57,072 nt of DNA from Bordetella parapertussis (GCA_945895265.1 CAMDEF010000022.1:1-57072); one strand, 5' to 3'. Positions 8,010 to 18,479 are shown, counted from the first letter of the stretch. Notes: generated by a model from the letters alone, not told the origin. Program-made: numbers and translations.

Positions 8010-11000
8010 TTAGCTCACCCAGCTAGAACTCAATGCTTCAGCTTGCTGCAATACAGTTTGCACAGCTTCGTCTTGCATGTCTGGTGGATAACCATATTTC
8101 TTCAAGATGCGTTTCACTAGCACTCGCAAACGAGCACGGGCATTTTGTCTATGCGCCCAATCAACTGACACATTTGCTTTCAAGCTCTCAAGCACCTCAT
8201 GCGCTATCAACTTGAGCTTGTCATTGCCCATCAACTCAACTGCGCTGTTATTCTCAGCAAGTGCGTCATAGAAGGCTATCTCGTCATCGCTCAGACCACT
8301 AGCCTCGCCACGCTCTCTTGCTGTACGAATGTCTTTGGCTAGCTGTATGAGTTCCTGCAACACTTCAGCAGTTGTAATTGCGTTAGCGTGATACCTTGCC
8401 ACAGCGTCCTCAAGGCGCTTAGTAAATGCCTTAGTTTCAACAACGTTTGTTTTGCTACGTGAACGAATGCCATCATTGAGCAACTTTTTGAGTGCCTCAA
8501 GGGCTAGGTTCTTGCGCTCCATCTGCTGCAACTCAGCCAAGAAGCCCTCACTCAAAATAGAAATGTCTGGGCTTTTCAGTCCTGTTGCCGCTAATATGTC
8601 CACAATCTCGGTAGATATGACAGCGCGGCTGACTAGCTGCTGTATTGCCAAGTCCTTGTCCTGCTGCTGCGAACCAGTGCCAGCTGCACTCTTAACTAAA
8701 GCTGCACGAATAGCTTGAAAGAAGCCAACCTCTTCTCGGATTTCACGGGCAGCATCACTGGCACCTACAAGGCTATAAGCCTTTGACAATATCAAAACAG
8801 CATCTTGATATCTGCGATGTGCTTGCTTCTTTTTTTCATCAGTCTTTTCCTGTGCAGCCAGCTTTTGCTGCATATCCAACACCCACTCTATCGCACTAGC
8901 CATCATCATCATGCGTTCTTGAGCAGTGCCATTCAAAGCTGATAGATAGTTAAAGCCATGGTACATGTCCCGCACTACTTCATATTTCTCAAGCAAGACT
9001 GAAATAGCTTGGCTTTCATCAATACCAGTCTTATCTCTATCACCTGGACTATAAATTTGTAGGGCTGACTTAAGGTTTTGGGCAATGCCAATGTAGTCAA
9101 CAATTAAACCGCCCTCTTTGTCTTTAAATACGCGATTGACGCGGGCGATAGCTTGCATCAATCCATGCCCTTGCATTGGCTTGTCCACATACATCGTGTG
9201 CATACAAGGAGCATCAAACCCAGTAAGCCACATGTCGCGAACGATGACTATTTTCAAAGGGTCTTTAGGATCACGTGCGCGATTAGCCAGTGTGTCGCGG
9301 CGCTGTTTATTGCCAATGTGCTCTTGCCATTCCAGTGGGTCAGTTGCAGCACCTGTCATCACAATCTTCATGGTGCCTTGCGTATCATCCTTGCTGTACC
9401 AATCGGGACGCAGCTTAGTAATCGCATCGTGCAGTTTCACGCATATTCGCCTACTCATGCAGACAATCATTGCCTTACCCGGCATAGATACCGTGCGAGC
9501 TTCAAAGTGCTTTACGATGTCAGCAGCAATCAAGTCTATGCGCTTATCGCTACCAACTAACGCTTCAACGTTTGCCCACTTACGCTTAAAACGCTCTTGC
9601 TCTGCTAAGTCGTCATCCTCAGTTAGTTCTTCAATCTCAGCGTCAATCTTTGGCTTTTCATCAGCGTCTAGTTCAATACGAGCAAGTCGTGATTCATAGT
9701 AGATAGGTACAGTGGCGCCATCTTCTACAGCACGACTAATATCGTATACATCAATGTAGTTGCCAAAAATAGTCGGCGTGTTTACATCATCTGTTTCAAT
9801 GGGGGTGCCAGTGAATCCTATGAATGATGCATTTGGTAAAGCATCGCGCAGGTACTTGGCATAGCCATAGCCAACCACTCCAGTTTTACTATCAACCTTA
9901 GCTTTGAATCCGTATTGACTACGATGCGCCTCATCAGCAATCACGACCACGTTGCGACGATCCGTGAGCACTGGATATGTACTGCTACCAGTTTCAGGGC
10001 TAAATTTTTGGATAGTTGTAAAAACTACTCCACCAGATGCACGATTGAGAATCCGTTGTAAATCTTCACGACTGCTAGCTTGCTCTGGACGCTGGCGAAT
10101 TAAATCTTGGCACATTGCGAAGGTGCCAAACAATTGATCGTCTAAGTCATTTCTATCTGTCAGCACAACCAATGTTGGATTTGCCATTTCAGGTTGACGC
10201 ACAAGTTGTCCCGCGTAAAAAGCCATCAGCAAGCTCTTCCCAGAACCCTGCGTGTGCCAAATAACCCCAGCCTTCTTATCGCCACCACCCGCTGATGCTT
10301 TAATCGTGCAAGCAACTGCATGATTGACAGCGTGGAATTGGTGATAGCCAGCAATAATTTTAGAAACACCACCTTTTGTTTCGCCAAAAACGGTGAAATC
10401 ACGGATCAATTGCAGCAAGCGGTTGTGCTCAAAAACACCTTCAACCATAGTTGCAAGCTCCGGCATGCCCTTTGCAGCAACATCTTTTCCATCTGTTGTA
10501 CGCCATGGCATGAATCGTTCAATGTCTGCGCTCAGCGAGCCAATGCGTGCGGTAATCCCATCGCCGGTAATCAACACCGCATTGGTATTGAACAACGCCG
10601 TGATTTGAGATTTGTATGTTTGCAGCTGATTGAATGCGCTCTGCATCGTCGCACTATCACTGCCGGGTGATTTCAACTCAATCACACCAACGGGCAAGCC
10701 ATTCAAAAATACTACAACGTCAGGGCGGCGGTTGTATTGCCCACTAATCACAACAAACTGATTCACTGCCAACCAGTCATTGTTAGCTGGGTTAGCAAAG
10801 TCAATCAGGTTAACTTTGCCAGCCGCAATGCTTCCATCGGTTGATTCGTACTCAACGTCCACGCCTTCAGTCAGCAGCTTGTGTATGCGACGATTTTCTT
10901 CAATCAATGTTGGGAACACTGACTGCGTGATCTGACGAATGGCATCTTCTCTTGCAGATTGCGGAAGGGTTGGATTGATGCGCTCAACAACATCTATCAA

Positions 11001-11153
11001 ACGTTGTAGCAATATGACTTGATCGTGGCTCTCCCGCTCAGCAGCAACGCCATCTGGACCAATTACATCCTCACTGGCAAGCGTGTACCCAAGGCTTGAT
11101 AGCTGCTCAATCAGCGCTTGTTCAACTGCTGCTTCGCTCAGGAATGCCATCAT
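8010..11153 (-). CDS. hsdR: Type I restriction enzyme, R (endonuclease/translocase) subunit
   Basis: A 1047-aa HsdR. The N-terminal nuclease domain holds a PD-(D/E)xK-type site ([17 protein letters not shown]). A helicase/translocase core follows with Walker [14 protein letters not shown] box [13 protein letters not shown] and motif [14 protein letters not shown], then a long helical C-terminal domain that contacts the methylase. HsdR assembles with HsdM and HsdS, translocates unmodified DNA using ATP and cuts at a distance. Length is within the usual 900-1100. Its ATG overlaps the stop of hsdS by 4 bases. All motifs look intact, so the system is probably active. Confidence 0.95.
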   Translation of the reverse strand: MMAFLSEAAVEQALIEQLSSLGYTLASEDVIGPDGVAAERESHDQVILLQRLIDVVERINPTLPQSAREDAIRQITQSVFPTLIEENRRIHKLLTEGVDVEYESTDGSIAAGKVNLIDFANPANNDWLAVNQFVVISGQYNRRPDVVVFLNGLPVGVIELKSPGSDSATMQSAFNQLQTYKSQITALFNTNAVLITGDGITARIGSLSADIERFMPWRTTDGKDVAAKGMPELATMVEGVFEHNRLLQLIRDFTVFGETKGGVSKIIAGYHQFHAVNHAVACTIKASAGGGDKKAGVIWHTQGSGKSLLMAFYAGQLVRQPEMANPTLVVLTDRNDLDDQLFGTFAMCQDLIRQRPEQASSREDLQRILNRASGGVVFTTIQKFSPETGSSTYPVLTDRRNVVVIADEAHRSQYGFKAKVDSKTGVVGYGYAKYLRDALPNASFIGFTGTPIETDDVNTPTIFGNYIDVYDISRAVEDGATVPIYYESRLARIELDADEKPKIDAEIEELTEDDDLAEQERFKRKWANVEALVGSDKRIDLIAADIVKHFEARTVSMPGKAMIVCMSRRICVKLHDAITKLRPDWYSKDDTQGTMKIVMTGAATDPLEWQEHIGNKQRRDTLANRARDPKDPLKIVIVRDMWLTGFDAPCMHTMYVDKPMQGHGLMQAIARVNRVFKDKEGGLIVDYIGIAQNLKSALQIYSPGDRDKTGIDESQAISVLLEKYEVVRDMYHGFNYLSALNGTAQERMMMMASAIEWVLDMQQKLAAQEKTDEKKKQAHRRYQDAVLILSKAYSLVGASDAAREIREEVGFFQAIRAALVKSAAGTGSQQQDKDLAIQQLVSRAVISTEIVDILAATGLKSPDISILSEGFLAELQQMERKNLALEALKKLLNDGIRSRSKTNVVETKAFTKRLEDAVARYHANAITTAEVLQELIQLAKDIRTARERGEASGLSDDEIAFYDALAENNSAVELMGNDKLKLIAHEVLESLKANVSVDWAHRQNARARLRVLVKRILKKYGYPPDMQDEAVQTVLQQAEALSSSWVS

Positions 11154-12499
11154 TGACCACCTTCTGTAATCAGTTTTGACAATACGCTGTTCTTTAATCT
11201 TGTAAGTTCTTGGATTTCACTCAATCCAGATCGCTGCAACATTGGTTGAACGATTTCAAAAAATCTATCTAAAACATCATCAGTTGGAACTACGACCATT
11301 TCACTTTCAAGAAAATGTTTAGTTTGAAAGTTGCTAATCCCAGTGCTCTGTACTTGGTATTCCCATGTCTTGCCCTGACGATAGATTTCATTCAAATGGC
11401 AAGCCAAAAGCAGGCCATGTTTTATCGTTCTTGGTCGGAGCCTTCTGCAAAAACTCGCTGGAACTACAGGAATATTAAATTGCCTAAGCATTGACTCGGT
11501 GAAATATAAAGACCTACCAGTCGGCTGATCTTTACTGCCACCAGACACTTCAATAATAATATCTCCCGGCTCAATTAATCGGCTAGAAATTTTTCGTGAG
11601 GTTGTATATCTAATCGGTATTTTGTTAGGAATATTGATATTCAACTCTGGTAGATCCGTGCCGCGCACAATTGCAACACGCTCCGATTCAATTGCGTTAG
11701 GTAAATCGCTCCCCCAGTCGCCGCCAATAACGTCTATTAACAAATCACCAAATTTAACTCTCGACCAACCTTTGGGAATCATCCCATATTCGTCTCTTTC
11801 AAAACTTGAAGGAAAGTCTATGCCACTGCAAAATTCATTTCTTAAGTTTTTTGAGTCAACTGTAGGATCAAAACTCACAAACCATGATTTGAAAAGAGTC
11901 GAAATTACCTTTTCAAATAGATTGTTAGTCTCTCTGAGTATGGAAATTTTTTTATCTAGAACCAATAAAGGAAATGAGGCAGATCGCTGCTCACCAATAT
12001 CAAGTAAGTACGGCTCAACATCACTTAGAAAATGGGAAGTTTGAAAATTTGTTAAGCCAGTTGATTGAACTTCATAGTTCGCAATTTCATCGGTCTGATG
12101 TAAATATGCTATTTGATAGCTTACGTATGCAGAATCAATTTTTTGTTTATCAAACCGAATCAACTTACAGAAGCTTGCAGGTATGACATTTCCGCCTAGT
12201 TTTTTTAGAATTTCATTAGTAATTAATAGCGTTCTTCCTGTGCGTTGATTGGATTTTGCACTTCCTCCAGAAACTTCAATTACTAAATCGCCCTCTTCTA
12301 AAAGCCTACTACGAACTTTGCTTGGAGACTCATACCTAATAGGCACAGTTGAAAAAATGCCAGCAGATATTTTTGGAATATCTGTTCCACGAATAATTGC
12401 AACACGCTCCGTATTTTTAATGTCTGGAGCTTCACTACCCCAACCGCCGCCAATCATATGGCTTACAAATGAATTCAGATTAGCTGATTTCATAACCAT
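11150..12499 (-). CDS. hsdS: Type I restriction-modification specificity subunit
   Basis: A 449-aa HsdS with two target recognition domains separated by a coiled-coil spacer ([20 protein letters not shown], about 178-197) and a second helical spacer at the C-terminus. The two TRDs are clearly homologous to each other: residues 15-150 and 255-400 share GG-WGS, ERVAI-RGTD, the PIRY segment, IEVSGGS, PASFC and the VQSTG-NFQT-HFL pattern. This predicts two similar half-sites, hence a nearly symmetric bipartite target. It overlaps hsdM by 20 bases and hsdR by 4. Only one hsdS is present and no inverted partial copies were seen nearby. Confidence 0.93.
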   Translation of the reverse strand: MVMKSANLNSFVSHMIGGGWGSEAPDIKNTERVAIIRGTDIPKISAGIFSTVPIRYESPSKVRSRLLEEGDLVIEVSGGSAKSNQRTGRTLLITNEILKKLGGNVIPASFCKLIRFDKQKIDSAYVSYQIAYLHQTDEIANYEVQSTGLTNFQTSHFLSDVEPYLLDIGEQRSASFPLLVLDKKISILRETNNLFEKVISTLFKSWFVSFDPTVDSKNLRNEFCSGIDFPSSFERDEYGMIPKGWSRVKFGDLLIDVIGGDWGSDLPNAIESERVAIVRGTDLPELNINIPNKIPIRYTTSRKISSRLIEPGDIIIEVSGGSKDQPTGRSLYFTESMLRQFNIPVVPASFCRRLRPRTIKHGLLLACHLNEIYRQGKTWEYQVQSTGISNFQTKHFLESEMVVVPTDDVLDRFFEIVQPMLQRSGLSEIQELTRLKNSVLSKLITEGGQ

Positions 12500-14027
12500 A
12501 TTTTGAAAAAATATTTTTAATCTGTTCGTCGAGTTGACTAGACGCCTTGTAAGTAGTGCTCAATTTTTTGGTTAAGTGGCTCATTACCACATCAAACTCG
12601 TCATCCTCATCTTCGATATCTATCGAACCTGTATAACGGGTTGGGTTAAGACAAAATGATTGCCTTTCTATTTCTTCGATTGTGGCGGAATAACAAAAAC
12701 CTGAAATATTCTTATATGCTTTGGAAAAATCAGCACCCTTCCAAGCAGCATATGTGTTGGTAATTAATTTAATGTCAGTGTCGCTAAATTCAATATTTTT
12801 CCCAATAGATGTGCCGATACGTCGTGCGTTTATGAATAAAACATTTCTTTTTCTATCTCTTGAATTTTTGGTGGCACCTTTATTTCTATTCAAAATCCAT
12901 AAACAAGCTGGGCTAGGCGTTGAGTAAAAAATTTGCCCTGGAAGTAGAACCATGCAATCAACTAGATCATCGAGCACGAGATTCTTTCGAATCAAATCTT
13001 CTCCCACTTTATTAGAAGTAGTTGATCCATTAGCAAGAACAACACCCGCAACTCCATTAGGCGCTAGATGATGAACAATGTGTTGCAACCATCCGTAATT
13101 TGCATTGCTGGCTGGTGGTATTCCGTACTTCCAGCGAACATCATCACGCAATCTTTCACCACCCCAATCACTAGTGTTGAAAGGTGGATTAGCAATGATG
13201 TAGTCAAATTTCATATCACGAAGCTCGTCTTTATGAAAACTTCCTTCGTTATTCCATCTAAGATCGCTGTCAATGCCTCGCACAGCTAAGTTCATCTTTG
13301 CTAACCGCCAAGTGATGTAATTAGATTCCTGCCCATAGATTGCGATATCACCAATTCGCCCGCCGTGCTCTTTCACAAACTTTTCACTTTGTACAAACAT
13401 ACCCCCTGAGCCGCAGCATGGGTCATACACACGTCCAGAAAACGGTTCAAGCATCTCAACAAGTGTCTGCACTACTGAGCGCGGCGTATAGAACTCGCCA
13501 CCACCTTTGCCTTCAGCACCAGCAAAGCGCCCAAGGAAGTATTCGTACACACGACCCAACACATCTTTGCTGGCATGCCCCTCAGCACTAAGGGTAATTT
13601 TAGAAATCAAGTCAATCAACTCGCCCAACATGATTTTGTTAAGCGCAGGACGAGCGTAGTCTTTTGGCAGTACACCTTTGAGACTCTCGTTGTCCTTTTC
13701 AATCAACCGCATTGCATCGTCAATCAGCGTTCCAATCGTTGGCTGCTTGGCGTTAGCTTGTAGATAGCTCCAACGAGCTTCCTTTGGCACCCAGAACACA
13801 TTGTCTGCGGCGTACTCATCCCTGTCTTCTGCTGCGCCTGCATCATCAGCCAGCAATTCTTGATGCTTTCCGTCAAAAGCATCGGAGATGTATTTGAGAA
13901 AAATCAGCCCAAGTACAACGTGCTTGTAATCGCTTGGCTCCATGTTGCCACGCAGCTTGTCTGCTGCTTTAAACAACTCAGCTTCAAAGCCAAGGTCGCC
14001 GCCATTCTTTTTGTCTACTTTAGCCAT
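12480..14027 (-). CDS. hsdM: Type I restriction-modification N6-adenine methyltransferase
   Basis: A 515-aa HsdM with an N-terminal helical HsdM_N domain (about 10-150) and a gamma-class N6-adenine methylase core. The SAM motif is DPCCGSGGMF (202-211) and the catalytic motif is NPPF (280-283). EFYTPRSVV, conserved in the family, is at about 178-186. It methylates the bipartite sites chosen by HsdS and forms the M2S core complex. It is the first enzyme gene of the operon, 11 bases after the small RHH gene. Lower GC than rpoD agrees with acquisition by transfer. Confidence 0.95.
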   Translation of the reverse strand: MAKVDKKNGGDLGFEAELFKAADKLRGNMEPSDYKHVVLGLIFLKYISDAFDGKHQELLADDAGAAEDRDEYAADNVFWVPKEARWSYLQANAKQPTIGTLIDDAMRLIEKDNESLKGVLPKDYARPALNKIMLGELIDLISKITLSAEGHASKDVLGRVYEYFLGRFAGAEGKGGGEFYTPRSVVQTLVEMLEPFSGRVYDPCCGSGGMFVQSEKFVKEHGGRIGDIAIYGQESNYITWRLAKMNLAVRGIDSDLRWNNEGSFHKDELRDMKFDYIIANPPFNTSDWGGERLRDDVRWKYGIPPASNANYGWLQHIVHHLAPNGVAGVVLANGSTTSNKVGEDLIRKNLVLDDLVDCMVLLPGQIFYSTPSPACLWILNRNKGATKNSRDRKRNVLFINARRIGTSIGKNIEFSDTDIKLITNTYAAWKGADFSKAYKNISGFCYSATIEEIERQSFCLNPTRYTGSIDIEDEDDEFDVVMSHLTKKLSTTYKASSQLDEQIKNIFSKYGYEIS

Positions 14028-14038
14028 GTCTATATGCC

Positions 14039-14242
14039 TTACGCTGCTGCTTTTCTACTTGCACTTCCAGAAAGTACCTGCTTGGTTGATTTCTTCATGT
14101 TCTGCTGAACATATTCACGCATGAACGACCTAAGAACTTGTGCTGCAGGCGTATGTGCGTCTCGGCACGTTTGGATGAAGGCATCCTTGAGTTCTGGCTC
14201 AATTCGTATACGCATTCCAGCATCTTTCATATCTCCACCCAT
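14039..14242 (-). CDS. Ribbon-helix-helix (RelB/DinJ-like) small protein upstream of hsdM
   Basis: A 67-aa protein with MRIRIEPELKDAFIQTCRD (about residues 10-28), AAQVLRSFMREYV and a basic tail. This beta strand followed by two helices is typical of RHH antitoxin/regulator proteins of the RelB/DinJ type. No toxin gene is adjacent; instead hsdM follows 11 bases later, so it may repress the RM operon, which would fit the need to control hsd expression on entry to a new host. The start is uncertain: ATG at 14242 has no clear Shine-Dalgarno, and inner Mets at residues 5 and 10 are alternatives. Confidence 0.6.
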   Translation of the reverse strand: MGGDMKDAGMRIRIEPELKDAFIQTCRDAHTPAAQVLRSFMREYVQQNMKKSTKQVLSGSASRKAAA

Positions 14243-14671
14243 ATGTAATCACAATGTGTATCCATCACTCTAACACGTGATACACATTTCATATAGTTTT
14301 CATAGGAATTTTGTTTTTCTGGGTGTCTGCGTATAGCAAGGGGTAGGTTAGAAATCACCACCTCAAAAGCGTAAGTACTCCCCAGCAACTTTTTGCGCAG
14401 CTGATTTTTTTTGACTACAACCCTTTTTTCAGTGCAAGTCAACAGCTTTAAAAGCCCAACAAGCAGCGCAAAGCTCAACCCAGCAGCCTAAGCCAGTCCA
14501 AAGCACTCAAAACGCTTGCAGGGCTTGCTAGCAAGTCAGCCCATTTTCGTGGCACTTTAGCCACGACTTTGGGCTAAATAGCACTGAGCATAAATTACAC
14601 AAAACATGCGCAGTCCTGCTAAGTCATTGAAATCATTGAGATCAATTTAGGGGCAAATAGAGGTAGGAATT
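14243..14671. promoter_or_regulatory. Intergenic region with dyad-symmetric sites between the RM operon and the short recombinase
   Basis: Divergent control region without a supported gene. It holds a perfect 12-base palindrome CTTGCTAGCAAG (14524-14535) immediately followed by a longer interrupted dyad (14538-14575: AGCCC, then CGTGGC-6 nt-GCCACG, then GGGCT). These could be operators for the RHH protein or recombination sites for the recombinase that starts at 14672. The spacing of about 100 bases to that gene fits either idea. No promoter could be assigned with confidence. Confidence 0.4.
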
Positions 14672-15298
14672 TTGAAGATACGAAAACATACTAATAGCAC
14701 TTTTTCCACAACAGCAAAGAGAGTGCAAATGACTAAACAAGCAAAAACACTAAACGAGCGCGAGCTGCAACGCTTATTGGACTTTGTTAAAACCACAAAA
14801 AGTGCAGCACGTAATCGCGCAATCATCCTTCTTACGCATTTAGCAGGCATGAGGATCGGAGAGGTTTCCGCTGTGCGTGTCTGTGATGTGCTTGCAAGCG
14901 ATGGAACTGTTCGCGAGGAGATTAATTTAAGCGCAGCCCAAACAAAGGGCAATAAAAGTCGCAGCGTTTTGCTTAATGAGCGGATGCAAACGGAACTTGC
15001 TACATACATCCGCACAGTGCGTATACGCGATGCAAAACAAGCATTGTTTGCAACACAGCGCAGCGCAGCGTTTACATCCAACTCACTTACGCAAGTTGTA
15101 AACGGAATTTACAAACATGCTGGCTTTGATGGCGCAAGCAGTCATAGCGGACGCAGAGGGTTTTTGACTAACTTAGCGGAGAAAGGTGTAAGTGTGCGAG
15201 TAATGATGGCACTTGCTGGCCATCGCAATATGGCAACTACGCAGCGGTATATCGACCTGCGTCCAGGTGTGCTTCGTAATGCAGTGGAGCTAGTATAA
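14672..15298 (+). CDS. Short tyrosine recombinase (catalytic domain only)
   Basis: A 208-aa protein made almost only of the tyrosine-recombinase catalytic domain, with all active-site residues present (numbered from the TTG start at 14672): R61 in GMRIGE, K92, H158-xx-R161 in HSGRRG, H184 in LAGHRN and Y193 in TQRYID. The usual N-terminal core-binding domain is missing. An ATG at 14730 with AGAG upstream is an alternative start. Such compact recombinases act as resolvases or DNA invertases or help other integrases. It is the only plus-strand gene between the hsd operon and the unknown genes at 15.3-16.9 kb. Confidence 0.8.
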   Translation: MKIRKHTNSTFSTTAKRVQMTKQAKTLNERELQRLLDFVKTTKSAARNRAIILLTHLAGMRIGEVSAVRVCDVLASDGTVREEINLSAAQTKGNKSRSVLLNERMQTELATYIRTVRIRDAKQALFATQRSAAFTSNSLTQVVNGIYKHAGFDGASSHSGRRGFLTNLAEKGVSVRVMMALAGHRNMATTQRYIDLRPGVLRNAVELV

Positions 15299-15306
15299 AA
15301 AATGAT

Positions 15307-15762
15307 CTATGATTTTTTTAATGAGCCGAAAATTTGGTGGCTTTTCATTTTAGTTGTAAGCCTTTCCCAAACATAGCTTTTACTGAATGCAGAATCAAAC
15401 TCAAAATTTAATTTATTTTTCTTAAAAATAGTCTTGCCAATGTCTATCATATACGACAGATGTAGCTTCAACTCCTCGTCCGTGATTTCAATATAAAAAC
15501 TAAAAACTGGTTGTAGATCATTGTCAAGCCTTAACCCGTCGACAAAAATATACAAATCCTCTTCCTGAAGCGTTATGTTTATTTCAGCACACGCTTCATT
15601 AGCGGTTTGAATAATGTCTTGGAAACTAGCCTCTTCAGCAGGGACATATATCAGGCGGTTTATTAATTTGGCAATAGCTTCTGGCGCGTTAGAAAATTTT
15701 ACTAGCCTTGATCGTAAAAAAATTGTTAACTCATTAAGAAAGATTTTTTCATTCGCACTCAT
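15307..15762 (-). CDS. Hypothetical protein (151 aa)
   Basis: I do not recognise this protein. It is A+T-rich in coding sequence, soluble, with a helical N-terminal third (ANEKIFLNELTIFLRSRL), an acidic/hydrophobic centre (EEDLYIFVDGLRLDND) and a basic C-terminus (KMKSHQIFGSLKKS). It lies convergent with the short recombinase, the two stops 8 bases apart, and 63 bases downstream of a 48-codon gene on the same strand, with which it may be co-transcribed. Confidence 0.5.
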   Translation of the reverse strand: MSANEKIFLNELTIFLRSRLVKFSNAPEAIAKLINRLIYVPAEEASFQDIIQTANEACAEINITLQEEDLYIFVDGLRLDNDLQPVFSFYIEITDEELKLHLSYMIDIGKTIFKKNKLNFEFDSAFSKSYVWERLTTKMKSHQIFGSLKKS

Positions 15763-15825
15763 TTAAGTTCCCATCGAATTAAAAATATTTAAAATCGTCC
15801 ACGTACTCATTTCTAATTTTTCTCT

Positions 15826-15972
15826 TCATTCCAGCGATAACAATCTGTCCGCGCACAGGCCAATCGAGGTAAAAAAACCAATCACTCTTTCACGATCAAA
15901 TCCAAGATGCACCAATCGATCAACAAATAGCCTTGTTGACTGAGGTAATCCTAGATTGTCAGATTCGTTCAC
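15826..15972 (-). CDS. Small hypothetical protein (48 aa)
   Basis: A GTG-initiated frame of 48 codons with a good AGGAG seven bases upstream of the start. The product (MNESDNLGLPQST..., ending CADRLLSLE) is predicted mostly helical, with a repeated hydrophobic pattern (LFVDRLVHLGFDRERVIGFF). I do not recognise it. The ribosome binding site, stop placement and position in a same-strand run with 15307-15762 argue that it is real. Confidence 0.45.
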   Translation of the reverse strand: MNESDNLGLPQSTRLFVDRLVHLGFDRERVIGFFTSIGLCADRLLSLE

Positions 15973-16113
15973 GAGCTGCTCCTAGGGGAAAAAACGTCAT
16001 TCCTTCGATTTATCACCATTAACGAAGAGTCATTCGACTTTTTGATGATTTGTTTATTTCAAACACATCGATTCTTTAAATAGCTTGCTCCTTGCATTTG
16101 TACTTTCACTCGT

Positions 16114-16890
16114 TCAGTAATCGCCTGTGTTTAGCTCCCCACGCTCACATTGAGGGAAAAATACTTTTATCATCTTCATTGCTTCATCTTCATCAGCTTG
16201 ATATTCTCGGTATTTCTCCAAAAACTCATTGATTTGATCTGTGGTGTATCCCTCATCTTCACCCTCAATGTAATGAAGCCCATCTCTCGTATTTTCTTCT
16301 TCTAGGGCAAATGCAACTAAATCATCATTTCCAGGAAGATGATCGCACTCATACATCGCGATACTTAAATCATACAGAGCATGAATCAAATCGCTCACAG
16401 ATTCATACACATCACTTTCTAGAAACTGATCCATGTATTCACTGTCATCTGCAATCCCATTGAGGTTGAAAGCATTTATATGGTTGCCTGTTTCAGCATC
16501 AATAATAAATAGTCTATTTTTGCGGCCAAAACCTACACATAACATTTGCTTTGTATATAAATTAAGCAAAAGGAAATCTGGTGAGTGATATTGTTCAAAA
16601 AATTTTTGAACTGGCGGATAGACAGCTTTTAATTTTTCACGAATGTCTTTTTTATACTCATCTACAAATATAAAAAGCAAGTGATTTTTAGGCTTAGCTT
16701 CTGCCTCTAAATCGCTCTCCGTTTCCTCAATCATTTCAAATCCGCCTCTGAGAAAAGGTGCCGATGGATCATCTTCATAGGTTGGCTGACGATCAAAAAA
16801 TTCCTCTGAGTAAACATCAACTAAATCCCCAGATTCTTTCAATTCATTCAGCAAACTCATTGCTTGTGGTGTACCTTTTGTGATTTTCAT
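16114..16890 (-). CDS. Hypothetical acidic protein (258 aa)
   Basis: I do not recognise this protein. It is unusually acidic: by my count about 57 Asp/Glu among 258 residues against far fewer Lys/Arg. Acidic clusters lie near residues 38-65 and 195-240. The middle (residues about 70-135: HLLFIFVDEY..., LLLNLYTKQMLCVGFGRKNRLFIIDAETG) looks like a folded beta-rich domain. No signal peptide or membrane helix is seen. The family could be immunity/SMI1-like or a DNA mimic, but nothing in the sequence proves either. It lies between the integrase and the small gene pair. Confidence 0.5.
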   Translation of the reverse strand: MKITKGTPQAMSLLNELKESGDLVDVYSEEFFDRQPTYEDDPSAPFLRGGFEMIEETESDLEAEAKPKNHLLFIFVDEYKKDIREKLKAVYPPVQKFFEQYHSPDFLLLNLYTKQMLCVGFGRKNRLFIIDAETGNHINAFNLNGIADDSEYMDQFLESDVYESVSDLIHALYDLSIAMYECDHLPGNDDLVAFALEEENTRDGLHYIEGEDEGYTTDQINEFLEKYREYQADEDEAMKMIKVFFPQCERGELNTGDY

Positions 16891-17013
16891 TGATCAATTT
16901 CCCATGTTGATTTCATTAATTCTGAAGTTTTATTTTCGAAGGCAACGAAAAAAATGACTAATACAAAACGCTGGTAGCTGTCTTTTTTCATCGCGGTTTT
17001 TTGGATTCATTTA

Positions 17014-18420
17014 TCAGCTTTTTTTCGTAGCTGCTAGCTTTTTTTTATTTGATTGGTGTGCATCTGGCACAACTATTTCTTTAAACAATTGTTGACGAGC
17101 ATTTGGTGCTTTTAGCTTGTGCTTTATTTGCTTCAATGTGCCACGGTCATAGCGCTTCATTAGCATTTCCGGAGAGTTGCCCAATGCTTTTGCTAAGTCG
17201 CGCATGTCTACATCGTCATAGTCCATAACCGCTGTGCTGAATAAACTGCGAAAGCTATAGAACACACGCTTTTTACTTGTGTTTTTGTCGTACAGCAATC
17301 CATATTCTTCCAAAAAGTTTTGAAACATATGCAATGCACTTGGGATTCTTTTCCCATCTTTAGTTTCAAAAATCTTGTCATCACTTGATTGCGTAATCAA
17401 TGCCTTGAGCTTGTTGCCTTCTAAGTCTTTATATCTTCGGTCAGCAATTTCTTTTAATACTCTAAAAGTCTTTTCATAGCCAACCGCATGTCGCGAACCT
17501 TCTTTTCCAGATACGAATAGTGTAATTATTGGAGTCCAAGTGGTATTGGGTATTGGATTACCCTCCTCATCATATGGTCCGTCGCTAAGCTCAATGTATT
17601 CCCGCTCGTAATCACGTGCATTTTCTTTTGCATCTTTGTCTTCAATGTAGTCAACACCATATGTTTCGTGTTGAATTTCAAACTCTATGTTTTTCCATTG
17701 CAGATCTAAAAGTTCTTTGCCGGGTCTTGCACCAGTATCAATTAACACTCTTGTGTAGTCGTAAAGAACTTGCCGTTGAGCCTTGTGATGCTCACGTCCA
17801 TTAGCGATCCATTCGGGCATTTTCGCTAATATGATGTTTGTTTCATTCACAGTAAACGTTGCGTAGTTTTCGCTCTTTTCGCCCTTAGTCTCGAGATACG
17901 GAACGTTTAGCTTAGAAATGTAATTACGTACAACAGCCTCGTTAAACACCATGTTCAAAACAACATTGTGTTTGCGAACTGTGCTGTACATTGGCACCTT
18001 ACCCATTTTCTGAGCTCGCCATGACCCATAGTCTTCTATCGTTTTATGGGTTATGTTGTTAATGTGCATCTTGCCAAAGTACGGGATGAGGTAATCGTTA
18101 GCAATCCGCTTGTACTGCTGAAACGATTTGACTGTATGTCCGGCAGCGATACGCTCTTCCATCGAACGAATCACTATGTTGGCAACATCGCTGAAACGCT
18201 TAGATAAAACTGGCAGGTTTTGCTCTTTCAGCACTTGCGCTTTTACGAGAATTTGATTGGCAGCTTTTTTAGCTTTTTTCAAATCTAATTCTTTGGTGGT
18301 TGCAGTGATCCATCTGCCATCAATCTTGTAGCGGCAGTACCAAGCAGCAGTTGTTGGACGCTTAAACAAGACTAGCTCGCGGTCTATTAGCTGATGGGTG
18401 TCATCACGTTTTTCTGGCAT
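17014..18420 (-). CDS. int: Tyrosine integrase of the element
   Basis: A 468-aa site-specific recombinase with an N-terminal arm-binding region (1-75), a core-binding SAM-like domain (about 75-185) and a catalytic domain. Catalytic residues seen are R232 (GARPG), K306 (SGKEG), Y388-S-F-R391 in place of the usual HxxR, N415 in LGNS in place of the usual H/W, and nucleophile Y424 (MKRYDR). These variants occur in a known integrase subgroup, so activity is plausible. The gene lies about 100 bases inside the element's replacement tRNA and about 580 bases from the core, as expected for the enzyme that put the element into the tRNA anticodon loop. Confidence 0.9.
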   Translation of the reverse strand: MPEKRDDTHQLIDRELVLFKRPTTAAWYCRYKIDGRWITATTKELDLKKAKKAANQILVKAQVLKEQNLPVLSKRFSDVANIVIRSMEERIAAGHTVKSFQQYKRIANDYLIPYFGKMHINNITHKTIEDYGSWRAQKMGKVPMYSTVRKHNVVLNMVFNEAVVRNYISKLNVPYLETKGEKSENYATFTVNETNIILAKMPEWIANGREHHKAQRQVLYDYTRVLIDTGARPGKELLDLQWKNIEFEIQHETYGVDYIEDKDAKENARDYEREYIELSDGPYDEEGNPIPNTTWTPIITLFVSGKEGSRHAVGYEKTFRVLKEIADRRYKDLEGNKLKALITQSSDDKIFETKDGKRIPSALHMFQNFLEEYGLLYDKNTSKKRVFYSFRSLFSTAVMDYDDVDMRDLAKALGNSPEMLMKRYDRGTLKQIKHKLKAPNARQQLFKEIVVPDAHQSNKKKLAATKKS

Positions 18421-18479
18421 ACAGCTACTTTAATGTCTAGCCGCTGCAAGAGCAACGGATTTTGCAGAAGCTGCAAACG

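Noticed and set aside
11150..14242. Phase-variable inverting hsdS system
   Set aside because: Only one hsdS is present, its internal repeats are direct rather than inverted, and no silent hsdS cassettes were found; only the neighbouring small recombinase hints at it.
14227..14478. 83-aa minus-strand frame upstream of the RHH gene
   Set aside because: No ribosome binding site or recognisable composition; it lies in a region rich in dyads that is better read as regulatory.
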